DNA from: Neoechinorhynchus agilis | Lineage: Eukaryota > Acanthocephala | Reading direction: 5' to 3' | DNA: 64,000 nt | NCBI GenBank assembly: GCA_051530055.1 | Contig: CM121342.1 | Span: 4,898,001 to 4,962,000 of the forward strand | In this document: piece by piece, positions 24,135 to 36,933 of the stretch | Numbering within the stretch: position 1 is the first letter of the stretch | Layout of the letters: each line of letters opens with the position of its first letter | Made by a program: the position numbers and the translations under genes | Notes under the pieces: model-generated | What the model was told of the DNA's origin: nothing | Database searches by the model: none | What the model saw: only the letters and a program-made list of their open reading frames with translations

Positions 24135-27100
24135 CTATTCAAGGGAACTAACCAGTGGTCCAATGGATTCACACAATTCGCTGAAATCCTTTTCTAATTG
24201 CTTGTGGTATTCAACTTGATCAAGATCAATCAATCCTTTGTTGACTTGAAGACCCGAAGCACACAAAAATAGAAAGTCGCTCATGGCCAACTTTAAAGTT
24301 TCTCGCAAATCTTGAACACTCATTGTGTTCTGACGTCCACTGATCATTTCACAATTATTACTACTTTCGATCGGTTGTCGTAGAAATTGATTTGCGATTT
24401 CAACAGGTCCTGCATTCACTTTTGCACTGACGCTCCCCTGTAAAGTAGATATTCCTGTGTCCACGAAAGCGAAACAAATAGAAGCTATAAATTCATTTTC
24501 GACTTTTAAAATGAAAACGTGAAAAGAAATTCTCTTTTATTTGTCTAAATAGTTTCCAAACCTCATCTATTGGAATCTCATTTGTTAATCACCAGTTCAC
24601 TAACAAACTAATAATAATGCGAAACCCACACGAGAAGAGTTCTAACCTACAATTTTATTAATTCCACAACACATTGTAAAGGAGTACTTTTTGACTTTTT
24701 TTTTAATATTCTTCAATTTTACATTGAAGTTTGGAACTGTGTGAAATTAATAAAAAAAATCTAGTCAAAAACCCGTAAACTGAACCAAGAAGACCTACTC
24801 GAAAAGCACTTGTAAGTATTTCAGATCACACGGTTCTTGGTTAATGGCATTCCTCAGCTCATCGGATTTCTTCTTAACGTCTTCGATCGCAACCTCGATT
24901 GGCAATAATACAAATTGAGCTGTACTTATGATGGGTATTCTCGTCTTAATGTAAGGAAATGCTCGTTTAGTAGTTAATATCGTTCTCCTTTGATATTGAT
25001 CTCCTAATTGTCCGTGCGGTCTTCCATTTAAAGTGAACGGCGTGGAGTATACAAATCTTCGAAGGTTATAACTCTTTTCGAAATGGGTCTGCCGGTGCTT
25101 TAAATCGCTCAAGTCCATATATGGTTCAACGTATGTAATTTGAATGTATACCTACTCAAATCGGACATTTTAAACCAAATCCGAAAAATAATCCTTTTTT
25201 TTTAAAAGAAACGATTCAAGTGTACAGAATTTTCTTCTTTAAAACACAATGACTGCAAACAATTGCACAATTATCGATTTTGCATCCGCAAATTGTTCTT
25301 ATAAAATTTAAAACAGTTCAGCACTTAAATCAGCGATCTTTTGTCTTTTTTTAATGAAACCCCTTTAATTACCGATATTTCACGGTTTACAAGAAGTTTT
25401 CATGTGGTAAATAATTTTTTTCGCACTAAAGACGTTCTGCGAACTCGTCTATTACTAACAAACTGATGATGAATAATACACGAGGTTCACAGAACGTCTT
25501 TAGTTCACAAAAAACTATTCACCACATGAAAACTTCTTCTAAACAATAAGTCTAAAATTTTATAACCCGCGGTACCTCCTCCTCCTCCGCACATATCGAC
25601 ATTTTCTCAAGGATTGTCTACACGCAATGACAATTCTTGGGAAAATGTCGGATTTATCCGACTTGAAATATCAGTAATTAATATTCTTAGCTACAAGCAA
25701 TCCAGATCATCAGCTAAAAGTTTATAGTTCACTGGCATTACAACTCACCTTGTTTCGAATATCAAGAGATTTCCGTTCAACATTCCTTGAATCCTTAATG
25801 ATCTCCACTCGGTCACTTCCGAATTTCTCACCATATAAATGCTCAAAACGAACAAGTAGACAATTTTGAATCAAAAGACCTATACCCACCTCCAATCGCT
25901 GCGATATTTCTACAAGTTTTGTAAACGCCGGTTCTTTGTAGACAAACTCCCATTCATCAACTTCATTGAACGATTCTCCATAGAACGCAACTCGAAAATA
26001 GGTGCCAAAGAGCCTCTTTTGGCCCTAAAGTTTACAGATTGTTGTTCGAATTCTCACAAAATAATTTAAAATTACATGGCCTGTGAGTTGGTAACGAAAA
26101 TCATAGAAAATTCAGCAGCCAAAGTTAATCGAAAGATCTGAATGAAGTCCAGAACCTAACACTCAATGTATTCTGTTAAATTATTATTTTGAGGTCGATC
26201 ATCACAAGCCGAGAGGGAGATCGTTAAAGTCGAATGGATATATTAAAAAAGATTTGAATTGATAATTACTGATTGAATTAGTCGACAAATACGCAATTTT
26301 TTGGACGAAATAAAATAGGCATTTTATTATTTTGCGGTCGATCATCACAAGTCGAGAGGGAGAGATCGTTAAAGTCGAATGGATATAAGTCGATTAATTG
26401 AATCAGTTATTATAACTTAGAATTAATCTCCAGAAAAACTTAAAAAAGATTTGAATTGATAATTACTGATTGAATTAGTCGACAAATATGCAATTTTTTG
26501 GACGAAATAAAATAAGCATTTTATTATTTTGCGGTCGATCATCACAAGCGAGAGGGAATCGTTAAAGTCGAATGGATATAAGTCGATTAATTGAATCAGT
26601 TATTATAACTTAGAATTAATCTCCAGAAAAATAAAATTTGAATTGATAATTACTGATTAATTAGTCGACAAATAGCAATTTTTTGAGAAATAAAATAGCA
26701 TTTTATTATTTGCGGTCGATCATAAGGAGAGGGAGATCGTTAAGCGAATGGTATAGTCGATTAATTGAATCAGTTATTATAACTTAGATAATCTCCAAAA
26801 AACTTACAAGCGATTTGAATTGATAATTACTGATTGAATTAGTCGACAAATACGCAATTTTTTGGACGAAATAAAATAAGCATTTTATTATTTTGAGGTC
26901 GATCATCACAAGCCGAGAGGGAGATCGTTAAAGTCGAATGGATATAATTAGATTAATTTAATCAGTCATTATAACTTAGAATTCCTAAAAAACCCGGCGA
27001 AAGCAATCTAATATCTGTGTTTCTCGAGAGAGAGAGTCTACTTGTTAGTAGTGTTTCAAAAGATCGCTTTAAAAAACTGTTTCACAAGTAGAAAAACAAT

Positions 27101-30100
27101 TTGAAATTGAATATATTCGACTTTAACGATTTCCGTTGAGCGCCGAAACTGATTTAAACCCAAAGGACTCTTTACACGATAAATTATATGAACTATTCGC
27201 TATCCGATAGAAAATGAAGAGGATCTACACTTAACTCGCTTCGGTACCTGGTTAAATATACGACCAAAGAAATCATTGAGTTTTCCATAGATCTGAGATA
27301 ATTTTTTGTAATCTCTATGAGCTTCGAATATCGGTATTAGCACTTTGTAGATTTCATTGACGACCTCATAGGCTTGAGCATGTACGAAGAAGATTGCAGC
27401 TTGTTCTAAAAGACCAACGAATCCTTGTTCATTTGCGTAGCTTCCGCTGCAAATATTATCTTTTTCAACACTTACGACGTCGTCGCTTACGGTTATTGGT
27501 ATCTATCACAAAGATAAGCACAAAATCGATAACAATAACCAAACAGCACTTTCTTCAAGCACATTTATTGAGATTTTCTAAATGAAACATTTTTTACGGA
27601 TAAAATCGTCTATGAAGAAGACCTGTAGAGCAACACATCCGATTGGCATATAGTCTCTCTGATAGGAGGTTGTGAGATACTCCGAAACGAGTGCTGCTGC
27701 ATGTAGAATGCATTGGCCAGCTTCCATATATCGAGATCTCTAAAGGTTAAATTTAGATGATGTGATAAAGGGACGAGAAAAAGAGACTTGTAAGTGGTTT
27801 TGTGCCATATTTTGAAGCCAAGTCAGTCTTAAATCAGGGCTTGTTTGATAACAATTGGCCACACGGTGCATTAGATCGGCAATGAGTTCGGGCTCACCGA
27901 TATGGTCCCTCATCTTGATTGTATCAGCGATTATTACATTAAGATTACGAACCAAATCCTTTATTTGAGCAGAGAAAGATCGACTTATGTTCTCTTCAGC
28001 TTCATTCAAACATAGTAGGTGAGTAAGGCAATCGCGAAGATGACCTTCGTCGTATTGATGATCATTTTGACCCACAAGCCAACTCATTGACATTGTCATT
28101 TGCATCTTTATTTTAGCAAAGTTCTAAGCAAAAGATTTGGATTTTATTCGTGAATAAAACGACGAATTTTGATTCGTTTTATTCAAAATATACTTACATT
28201 TTCTATTGTGTAGTTCTGTTTCATTAGAAAGTACAGAGAAGTGACCGCATTTGTTCGAATTGAAGTGAATATACTAGTGCAGTACTGGAGTAGTCTCAGA
28301 CATAATTCTGAGCATTGTTCAGTCAACGAATCATCAAATATATCCTTAGGAAACTAAAGGAACCTCATGCTTTTATTCTGATCAAATGATAGTGAACGAA
28401 AATAAATCAAGTAGAAAGTACAACCAAAAGGGAAAAAAAGAAAGATTGATAGTTGCCAACGAGCCAAAAAAAGGGTATTTCATGTGATTATTGTTTAGAA
28501 GAAGTCTTCAAAGCCCACGGTAAATAAGTTTTTGCACTCCACAAGTTCTACGAACCTCGGGTTTGACTTCTTCTAAACAATAATTATTCAAATCATATAG
28601 CCCACCTTAAATTTACCTTCTCAACAAACTCTCTAATTTGTTCCATGATCACCAGCAATATCGATTCGCTCTGGTTAAGCGATAAAGCTAACAAATATGT
28701 TTTAAAGATATGTCCAATAAGTTCCGCATCCAAAGTATTTATTGACTATATTTATAAAGGACGAATCTTTTTAAAGTAAAAGTACCTTTACTAGCGTGGA
28801 AAGGACCTTAAGAACAACTAGCGAACATTCACTAGACCGAATCCTATCGCGTTTGATTAAAAAAGAAGTGTCTTGTACCGAAGGATGGTCTCTAAAAGCA
28901 TAGAAGTGTTCATTGTTATTTACTCTCACATACCTCTCGTTTTCGAGACCAAGCAATTCACTTTCTTGTAAGGAAGCATTAACATTCGGCACGTAAATTG
29001 ATTTCTTGCTCGATGATATAAGACTGCACATTCTCGTTCTCATGGGAGATTTTTCTCGACACCGATGGAGTACTTGAGAGAAAATCGACTATTGTTTTTT
29101 AAACAAATGTTACCAGGTGTAAATAATAACAAAAATAACCTTGTACTCAAAGAGCAAAAAACAGTCTTTTAAGACATTTAACAACTTTCCAAACTCGATT
29201 TTGCCAAATGAATTCAACAACTGAAAGAGCTTTTGTTTGCTTAGGTACTTCATGATCCATAGAAAGCATATTAATAGATTTGAATGAAGAAATTGTTGTG
29301 GAGAAGAGTGAGCACGCTAAAAAAAGAGGTAAACAATAGTAGAATGTTAGTAATAAATGAAATCTTATTTTTCAAAGAAAAGGTCATTGGTGATTTATAT
29401 CCTTCTTAGCAGCGAAATTTTAATGTTAAACACAAGTTCATTTATGTAGAACCCTAATAATTTCAAAAATTTGATTCGAACTGGGTTTCAATAGGTCGAT
29501 GGCTCGTAGTAGAAACCAACCTCAAATTTTCGGACGTAGTTTATGGCCATCATCGAAGTCCGTCTTGACCTAAAATCGAGATGTACACTAGAGCTTTCGT
29601 TTGATTCGATAGAAGAGCTGCATTCATCACTATTCGTCGAGGCCGGTAATCCAATTGAAGCGATTTCTTTTCGTCTCAATTTTGACAACGATACGAAATT
29701 GATAACAAGATTAACTAATCCGCTCCATGATTGAGCTATGGCGTTCAATGGCGGTTCGATGAGCATCGATTTCTTTGATTTTCGTTCACCTATCAATAGA
29801 ACAGTGCAAACTACATCGAAGGCTTTGATATAGCAGTCGGTGCACCTTTCATTGCTATTATATCACTTTTTAGTATCAAAGATAACAAAAAAGTACTCAC
29901 ATCTTCCATTCGTTCATGGAAAATAGTATATGCAAATGCTCTAAAATTACAGATACTGGCCATTGAAAGTTATCTTTAGATGCTTGAAAGTTCAGGATCA
30001 TAAAATGTTCATGGCTGCAAATAATCTTCAGATATTCCCATTTGAGGGATTCTATGATTGGAAATAGGCATAGATGTGTAACTTTGGCAGATTCCAACTA

Positions 30101-33100
30101 AGCGAAAATTTACTTTAAAAAGAGCTAAAAGGAAATACCATTTTGAGATGGATTTGAATAAGCTCAAATATTATGCTAGGAGACACGATCGAGATGATAT
30201 CGTGAATGAAAAACCCTATAGACCAGTTGAGTTGTCGTGATCGTTCGTTGTCCTTTTTTTTGTTTGATTTTGAGATCACAAATAAATTCAATAAGGAATA
30301 AACCTGATGATGTAAGTCAGAAATCACGTTCATTACGATTTCATCTACGAGAATATTAAGCAAAACACTGAGATCATCGAAGAACCTGCGATCATCTAAG
30401 ACTTTTAAGTTCTCACTTCTAGCATATAGATTAAGTGAGCGTATCTATATAAAAGCCGTTTATGAATCTATGAGATATTAGGTGACTCACAGTCATTTCA
30501 AAGAGAAACCAAGCGTTTGTACTAGAGAGATCTTTAACTGTTCCTGTGGACAATCCCCATTGAAGAATTATTTCCTCGTGGACCTTAAAGTTTAAAAATG
30601 TCGATATGTGAGAGGGGGGGAATCATTTGCGGTAAATGATTTCTTTTTTATTAAAAGGACGTTCTGCGAATCTCGTAAATCTCAGTATACGAAGTGTGCA
30701 GAACGTTTTAAAATCAAAATAATCATTTTTCCGCCGATGTGAAGACTTCTAATTCCAATAAGAGTGACCTCGATTATTCAAAAATACAAAAGTAACCTTC
30801 TTCGTATTCGAATTTCTATCGATCGATTGAGAATAAAAATGGACATATGAGACCAGTATAGAACACCGAGGCTGAATTCCACGTTGGTCAAATCGGTGTG
30901 TGGACTCCTCCAGAACTGTACATTCTTTGCTCACGCAATCGACTAAACGAACAATTGCATTGAACACAAGCGAGCACGTTACACCTAACAAAACATTTAA
31001 AATATATTTAAAAGAAAAATACACACTTACTTGTCTCCTCATTTGATTTCTCGCCACACAAAAGTCTGAATAATTTATCAAGAATAACGTAGCAAAATTG
31101 GATTAAGCTCCTTTGATTTGCACTGGTTAATTTTTCTAGTGTAATCCGAAGAAGATTGTCATCCGTTGAAGTTGTCACCAAACGTTTTCCATAACACTCG
31201 AAGAACGATTCAACATACTCGTCCTTAATGAATCCGAGCATAGTGAAGAAAAATGAAACAAGCGAAAGCGATCGATTTTTATGTGCAATTAAAAAATAAC
31301 GTAAAGCAAACAATATTGTGAAAGAGCTCTGCGGAAATACAGTTGGCAGATTTGAAAAACCCAGATTTTGGCGACAAAAATACTTTCCTTGGAGAATTTA
31401 GTGTGAGAAAAGTGGACGACAATGATGGCAACAACAGCATTGCAAATCGCCTTAAGATAAATACTAATCGGCATTGAACGAACTTACTTGAGAATGGATG
31501 GTTGAAACGAGTTTTAAGTGAACTTTTAATAGTGCTCGGCTACTGTCTATCCATCTAATTCCAACGTATTCATCGAAAGGAGAAAGTTGTGGGTAATTCT
31601 TAGGAAGTTCGTAAGTGATCGGCAAGTAGTAATGTGCTCTTTCTCGCTGGCAAATGACTGATTTTCTAATCGGTAGCCACTAGGTAGACGAGAGAGAGAG
31701 ATGATTATGGATTTATATTAGACCCCAGCACCAACCGCAAACCCGGCAACTGTCTCTAGGGGGATATCCTCTTTCTTTTGACAACTAATATGATAAATCG
31801 TAAAGAGAATATGGTCAAACTCGGACATAATCGCTGGCAGTCGGATCTTGACTTCGTCGTAAAAGTGTGGATTCCTCTGGTGATATATCACAGGGAGAAA
31901 GATCTCCTTTTGGAGATCAGTTGTTCCAGTTTTAGTAACTATAACTGCAGCAGCGTGCTTAGACTCCTCCCCGGTCATAAATTGAATTTTTATGCCAATG
32001 TTTCGTATACTGCCATTGACTCGAGAACTGCCAATGAGAGATAAGTGCATTGGATAAACGTAGAGGATATTCCTTTTAATCATTAATTACCGACAGTTTA
32101 CAAAATGCTGAAGTTACCTGTAGAATATGTTCGGTTTGCAATCGCCATTTGAGCTAAATTCCAATATTTCCTTTGTCGGCCTTCGCAATTGATCGGATAT
32201 TGGTTTTAAGTAATAAAAATCAGGATCTATGCACCCTTCAGGAATGCCCTTCATGCATGAAAATTCGAATTTTATAGTGACTTGAAGAACATGATGTTAG
32301 TTAATAGAATTTTAAAAGCTTTCTAACCTGGAATGACCTTCAGTCTTTTTACAAAAGAAGATTTTCTACATTCTGAAAGATATTTAATAATATCATCATC
32401 ACTCATTCTATCTGAATCCTAAAAGTATTTTAATGGTAGATTTTAAAGAAATTAATTTTTTTTAAACGATAACACGTAAATTTCTTTAATGGAAGTGTAA
32501 GATGTGAACATATGGGGCTAAAATTGAAAACTAAATTTTAAACATGTTTTTTAACGGTTTGTGAAAGTTGGCCATTGGCAATCATTAGTTAAGCGTAATA
32601 TCGTGTCAGAAAAACCCCTAATAAAATTCAGCTATTTTTCATTTTAGTGGAACTTTTCAGCCTTAAATTTATTGGACCTGTACTGATTTATGTTGTTGAG
32701 TTGATAAGATAAAGTTACCAGTCGATAAATATGTTTGAGTGTAATAAGTGTAGGTGCCATTGAGCTCAGTCTGTTGGTTAATCGATCAGACTTGAATCGG
32801 TCGTATGAGCAACTTTCGGCTACATTACAATCTGCAGTTACACCACGACGACAGACGGATTCGTCTCTCAGTCTAAACCTCAAATTTCCTGATTCCGTGC
32901 GAAACTGGTGGGTTGATGGACGACGGTCAAGACTAGATGATTTAAACGTAACCCCGTGAGTGATTTCCCGACTTCCTTGGATAAGATCAATGAGACCAAT
33001 CGCAGCCCAACCAACGGGCATTCTGTACCGTCCCAATCGTTCACAAAAACATCTTGCATTTTCGTTGAGTCGATTTTGAAGTTGTTTTTTCCCCTTTTGA

Positions 33101-34314
33101 TCAGTTTTAGTGTACGGTTCCATACAATCTCCAATGTCTCCTTGTTGTAGAACTTTCTCAATCTGCAACATACGATCAAGGATGAATCGGCTTACAGTCG
33201 AGACGAACCCTAACGATAAAGCATATATCAGCGTGAGGATTTGCAATGGAAAAAATAGCTGATCGACTTATGGATGAAGAGTCCACGGATTGAAAGCATG
33301 GAATCATTCGGCGGATAGCGTTAGTGTTCATATCAAAATTGAAATTCTCACTGAGCTAAAATGTACGACGAATAGTTAGAAGATCATAATAAGATGGAAC
33401 CTTTTTCCGCACTCGAGTATCATACAATGCAATTGAGTAGAAAAATGGTTCGGCTTCATATTCAAATCTAAACGAATAAGCAATAGAATCATTTGAGTTA
33501 AACCTTACTTTGCACTTATGCATCGCAGCATTATCCGAAGTTTCTCGTCTTCATTCGCAAAATCCACACATGATCGATATTCAAAGCAATTTGACTAGAT
33601 TCAATGCACATGATGAACTTAGTAGATTTTTCAAATTATCATTAGTCTACATTTCGTCCTATGATATTTCACAACAAGATTTTGATAAGGATCACAAGGA
33701 TTATTAAATTGCTTCTAGTATGGAAACAAAATTTACCTGATTCGTCAAATTATTGACGAAGAAGGGCATGAATGATAAAGTGCTTCTTATTTTAGTACTC
33801 GGTACATCAGCCAAAAACGTATTTTCCTATTAAAAAATGCTAGTATCTCAACAAAAAAAGCCCAATGGGAATCAAACCTGTTCTTGACTAATCATGTCGA
33901 CTTCGTAAACTTGATCGTCAGAATCTTTTATAGCATCCAAGGCATCAGACACAAACGAAGGTGGACAAATTGATGTTGAATAATGGCAATAACTATCAAA
34001 TCCATTTGAGAATGTACGTGTAAATGGTATTTACCGTCTTTTCAGCAGAATATTATCTCCATTGTAAGATCGGAGGCAGTCGTTGATATGGATTCTCTGA
34101 ATGGGACTTTTAACGAAATAATACCTGAACATTTAAAGAAATGCAAAACTAACTCGTCGATATATGAAGATGAATCTCCATAATAAGTGAGCTTGTACTC
34201 ATTGTCGATTGCAGACGGCAGTGGTGGAGCAGAAGTCCGAAATATCCTTCGAATTCGCAAAGCTTCAATGTTATCATCCGGAAATGTAGCTTGAAAATCG
34301 TTCGTATTATCCAT
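24135..34314 (-). CDS. Dedicator of cytokinesis, DOCK-C class (DOCK6/7/8, fly Zir)
   Basis: A Rac/Cdc42 guanine-nucleotide exchange factor, membrane-recruited by its DHR1 domain. Start ATG at 34314 ([20 protein letters not shown]). Landmarks high to low: [16 protein letters not shown] (about 33470-33400); [19 protein letters not shown] and [20 protein letters not shown] (about 33160-32980); DHR1 with [15 protein letters not shown] and [14 protein letters not shown] (32083-31720); [15 protein letters not shown] (about 30020); [12 protein letters not shown] and [16 protein letters not shown] (28105-27800); [10 protein letters not shown] and [20 protein letters not shown] (about 27420-27250); DHR2 with [20 protein letters not shown] (about 26010), [32 protein letters not shown] (25118-24800) and [20 protein letters not shown] (24437 down). 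It stops at 24135 soon after the DHR2 end, so the usual C-terminal tail is short or absent. Introns are mostly under 100 nt, but the one at 26025-27247 is swollen by a satellite and three others hold hairpins. The gene looks intact. Confidence 0.92.
25391..25540. repeat. Hairpin in DOCK intron, family F1
   Basis: Arms AAGAAGTTTTCATGTGGT... and ...ACCACATGAAAACTTCTT pair over about 60 bp with small mismatches, including GACGTTCTGCGAA against TTCACAGAACGTC. The loop is about 30 nt. It shares arm sequence with the hairpins near 28.5 and 30.7 kb. Confidence 0.8.
26190..27000. repeat. Tandem satellite, about 190-bp unit, 4-5 copies, in DOCK intron
   Basis: Units recur at about 26193, 26338, 26532, 26716 and 26908, each starting near GGTCGATCATCACAAGCCGA. 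The copies differ by small deletions. The fourth is the most eroded. The intron holding it (26025-27247, 1,223 nt) is by far the longest in the gene. Confidence 0.88.
28487..28583. repeat. Short hairpin in DOCK intron, family F1
   Basis: ATTATTGTTTAGAAGAAGTC pairs with its reverse complement GACTTCTTCTAAACAATAAT about 55 nt later. Inner sequence (TTCAAAGCCC/GGGTTTGA) also pairs. The terminal sequence TTTAGAAGAAGT is shared with the 25.4-kb hairpin. Confidence 0.75.
30629..30734. repeat. Hairpin in DOCK intron, family F1
   Basis: GCGGTAAATGATT...AAAAGGACGTTCTGC pairs with GCAGAACGTTTTAAAAT...AATCATTTTTCCGC. The GACGTTCTGCGAA segment is identical to that in the 25.4-kb hairpin, so the two are related elements. 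Confidence 0.7.
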
Positions 34315-34441
34315 AGATTAAGACGTTCTTCGGAATGAACAACGATATCTAAGGTAGTCTGAAAAAAGAGGATATTTCAAAAGGCATTCGGGTGAACAAA
34401 TGTAGGAATATTTTTTCTAATTTGCATGATATCGCATAAAA

Positions 34442-34639
34442 TTAGACGTAGGACAAAAACGTAGCCTGGGAATGTCTATTAACGCAATCGATTTTATGGA
34501 GAAGTCGTTTTGATGCCATCTCGTCGGTATGTTGTAATAGAACAAAAGAGTGGGACTCATCGAATTTCACAACTTTAATTGGATCCAACAAGGTAACTGC
34601 CATTCGGCTCAGCGAAAAGGTTTGGCAATCGCACTCCAT
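34442..34639 (-). CDS. Short hypothetical protein, unrecognised
   Basis: An ATG-initiated frame of 65 codons, MECDCQTFSLSRMAVTLL to NRHSQATFLSYV, lies just upstream of the DOCK start on the same strand. It could be a separate small gene or an alternative first exon of DOCK. No family was recognised. The support is only an ATG start and balanced composition. Confidence 0.3.
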   Translation of the reverse strand: MECDCQTFSLSRMAVTLLDPIKVVKFDESHSFVLLQHTDEMASKRLLHKIDCVNRHSQATFLSYV

Positions 34640-34852
34640 AATGAAAATGCTTGTTTATGGCGGACAAACACAACAAAGCTGATGTACATTGCCGATTAAA
34701 ATCTCCAGCGCCATAAAAACAAACATCAGAACAATTAAATCTGTAAACAACAACTTTAAAAATAAGTATGTCGGAAAAAATGTTACAACTCGAGCATTGT
34801 TAATCGGGAAAATTAGAATAAAATCTCATCAAAGGTATCTTAAGCATTAAAG

Positions 34853-35280
34853 TTATCTACTTGCATTTGACGATAGCTGAGAAACGAATTCATGTGGTCC
34901 CCAATGTAAACGGAAAGATATACGTCTGCTGTATCCAAGTTGCAGCAGGATCACATTCGTAAGGGAGATCGTCGAGACGCCTTATCTCACAAGGAATCAC
35001 TAAGAACTTCGACCAAGACATCTATTCTCATCGATTGATTGATGTGTTTACATAATAGACTGATCGGCTTATACAATAAATATTGCTGGAAGTTGAGTAC
35101 AATTGAACATTGAAACCCGACTAACCAATCGATCATGATAGCTACGGCGTCATTTAAAAAAAAAGTACATATTTTTGGAATCAGCGGATCGAGATGGACA
35201 CCACCAGTTTGTGGTAGCAAGGTTCTTTTAGTCATAAACGAAGCCAGAGGACGAAATTCACTTTTCGCTTTCGGTCGGAT
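34853..35280 (-). CDS. Hypothetical protein, two visible exons, 5' end unknown
   Basis: Exon 35280-34991 follows a TAG acceptor and reads IRPKAKSEFRPLASFMTKRT, then LLPQTGGVHLDPLIPKICTF and on to VLVEVLSDS. A 62-nt GT-AG intron (34990-34929) leads in frame to FRRISFRLHWGPHEFVSQL and a stop at 34853. The internal ATG (35235) could be the start, or the frame may continue from an exon beyond the 18-bp minisatellite. I do not recognise the family. Confidence 0.4.
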
Positions 35281-35327
35281 CTACATCTTATAATAAGAAT
35301 AAGACGTTTTATTGTTGAAACTAGAGG

Positions 35328-35815
35328 AATCGTGCACCTCTGAGTCCTCGGTGCTTCTGAGTCCTCGAATACCTTTGGGTCCTCGAATACCTCTGGGTCC
35401 TCGAATACCTTTGGGTCCTCGGTACCTCCGGGTCGTCCTCAGTGCCCCTGGGTCCTCGAATACCTTTAGGTCCTTGAATACTTTGGATCCTCGAATACCT
35501 TTAGGTCCTCGAATACCTTTGAGTCCTCGAATACCATTAGGTCCTCGGTACCTCCGGGTCGTCCTCAGTGTCCCTGGGTCCTCGAATACCTTTAGGTCCT
35601 TGAATACCTTTGGATCCTCGAATACCTTTAGGTCCTCGAATACCTTTGAGTCCTCGAATAGCTTTGTGTCCTCGAATACCATTAGGTCCTCGAATACCAT
35701 TAGGTCCTCGAATAACTCTGGGTCCTCGAAAAACTTTGAGTCCTCGAATACCTTTGGGTCCTCGATTACCTCTCGGTTTTCGGTACCTCTGAGTCTTCGA
35801 ATATTTTTGTCCTCG
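35328..35815. repeat. 18-bp minisatellite, about 26 copies, open on both strands
   Basis: The unit is close to GGTCCTCGAATACCTTTG. Variants GGTACCTCCGGGTCGTCC and CAGTGCCCCTGGGTCCTC recur about 135 bp apart, which suggests higher-order duplication. Because 18 is a multiple of 3 and the unit lacks stops, frames of about 200 codons stay open on both strands (GPRIPL on plus, KVFEDP on minus). I see no independent sign that either is translated. Confidence 0.85.
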
Positions 35816-36059
35816 ACTTTTTTGTTGAGAAAAATAATTTTACAGATGGAGATTTTGTTCGAATATAAAGTTTCTATGTGTTTGATTGCGAATAACAATT
35901 GATTTGTTGAGAGAGCGCTGTGATACGCCGCACTTGCTTCCCCAAAAAAGGTTATTAATTCTTTATTTTGATTATCTTAAATGACCAGAGGGTTCGATAT
36001 TCATTTTGGTTGCCTGGCAACCTTGAATTAAGACCTTATCAATCGATACCTTCGAGCGT

Positions 36060-36368
36060 ATGGAGCAAACAGGACTTGTTACGATTGTACTTTTAGCTTT
36101 GGTGATTGTGTTTCAATTGGCCATACTGATTTATCTAATTTACATTGATAAAAAAATTTATAATTCAAAATTCGCTGAAAAGTCAGGCAACAATAAAAAT
36201 GAAGAAAAGGAAATTCCAGAAAGTGATGATTTCATATGTGGCAATACTCCGACGGTATGTTATTCTCCTACGGTTCCTTACGGTGCTAAGATAACGTCTA
36301 GTATAATGAACGCAGTTGTAGACTATAGAGAATTAGACAAATTTTGGGAACAGCGAGATTCTAAGTGA
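36060..36368 (+). CDS. Small single-pass membrane protein, unrecognised
   Basis: ATG-started frame of 102 codons. Residues 6-27 (LVTIVLLALVIVFQLAILIY) form one strong transmembrane helix close to the N-terminus. A charged segment follows (KNEEKEIPESDD), then a Pro/Thr/Tyr stretch (CGNTPTVCYSPTVPYG) and a C-terminal KFWEQRDSK. There is no cleavable signal site, so a signal-anchored or tail-out topology is likely. An AATAAA lies about 20 bases after the stop, which supports a compact intron-free gene. No family was recognised. Confidence 0.55.
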   Translation: MEQTGLVTIVLLALVIVFQLAILIYLIYIDKKIYNSKFAEKSGNNKNEEKEIPESDDFICGNTPTVCYSPTVPYGAKITSSIMNAVVDYRELDKFWEQRDSK

Positions 36369-36386
36369 CCTTTTGATGATTCCGAA

Positions 36387-36392
36387 AATAAA
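36387..36392 (+). promoter_or_regulatory. Polyadenylation signal of the small membrane protein gene
   Basis: AATAAA 18 bases after the stop codon. Confidence 0.5.
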
Positions 36393-36933
36393 AAATTCTT
36401 GTAAAATGTGATTTTAGAAGGATTTAAATGAAATCGATATTTTCCTATGGAGAAAATAGTGCCATTGAGTTTTAAAAAGGATTTTGAACCTGACCAAAGT
36501 AGTCAGGAATACAATTTTTATAAATGTAACAAAAATAAGAATATCTTTCATGATAACATTCGGGTGACAAGTAATCCTCTCGTGGCGATTCACACCCCGA
36601 TAATCAGTTTTATTTTGTAATATTTCGAAGGGCCATACCCACCTTTTTAAATATGTGAGGCTTGGGTGTGTAAAATCGCAAACTGCCATAATCACCTTCG
36701 GCAATAGAAGCATTGAACTAGCGATTAGGCTAATAGAAGTGATTTAATGCAGGTTTTGAAACGAGACAAAAACAGAGTAATCTCTACTCGATAGCTATCA
36801 ATCTCCATGCCATCATAAATACGTCGAGAGTTGCCATTTTCGACTGAAATATCGCTTTCGCTCTCGGATATATATTTTAGCCTTGGAAATGACATAAAAC
36901 ATAATTAAGCACATAAATCATCAAAACGTATAA

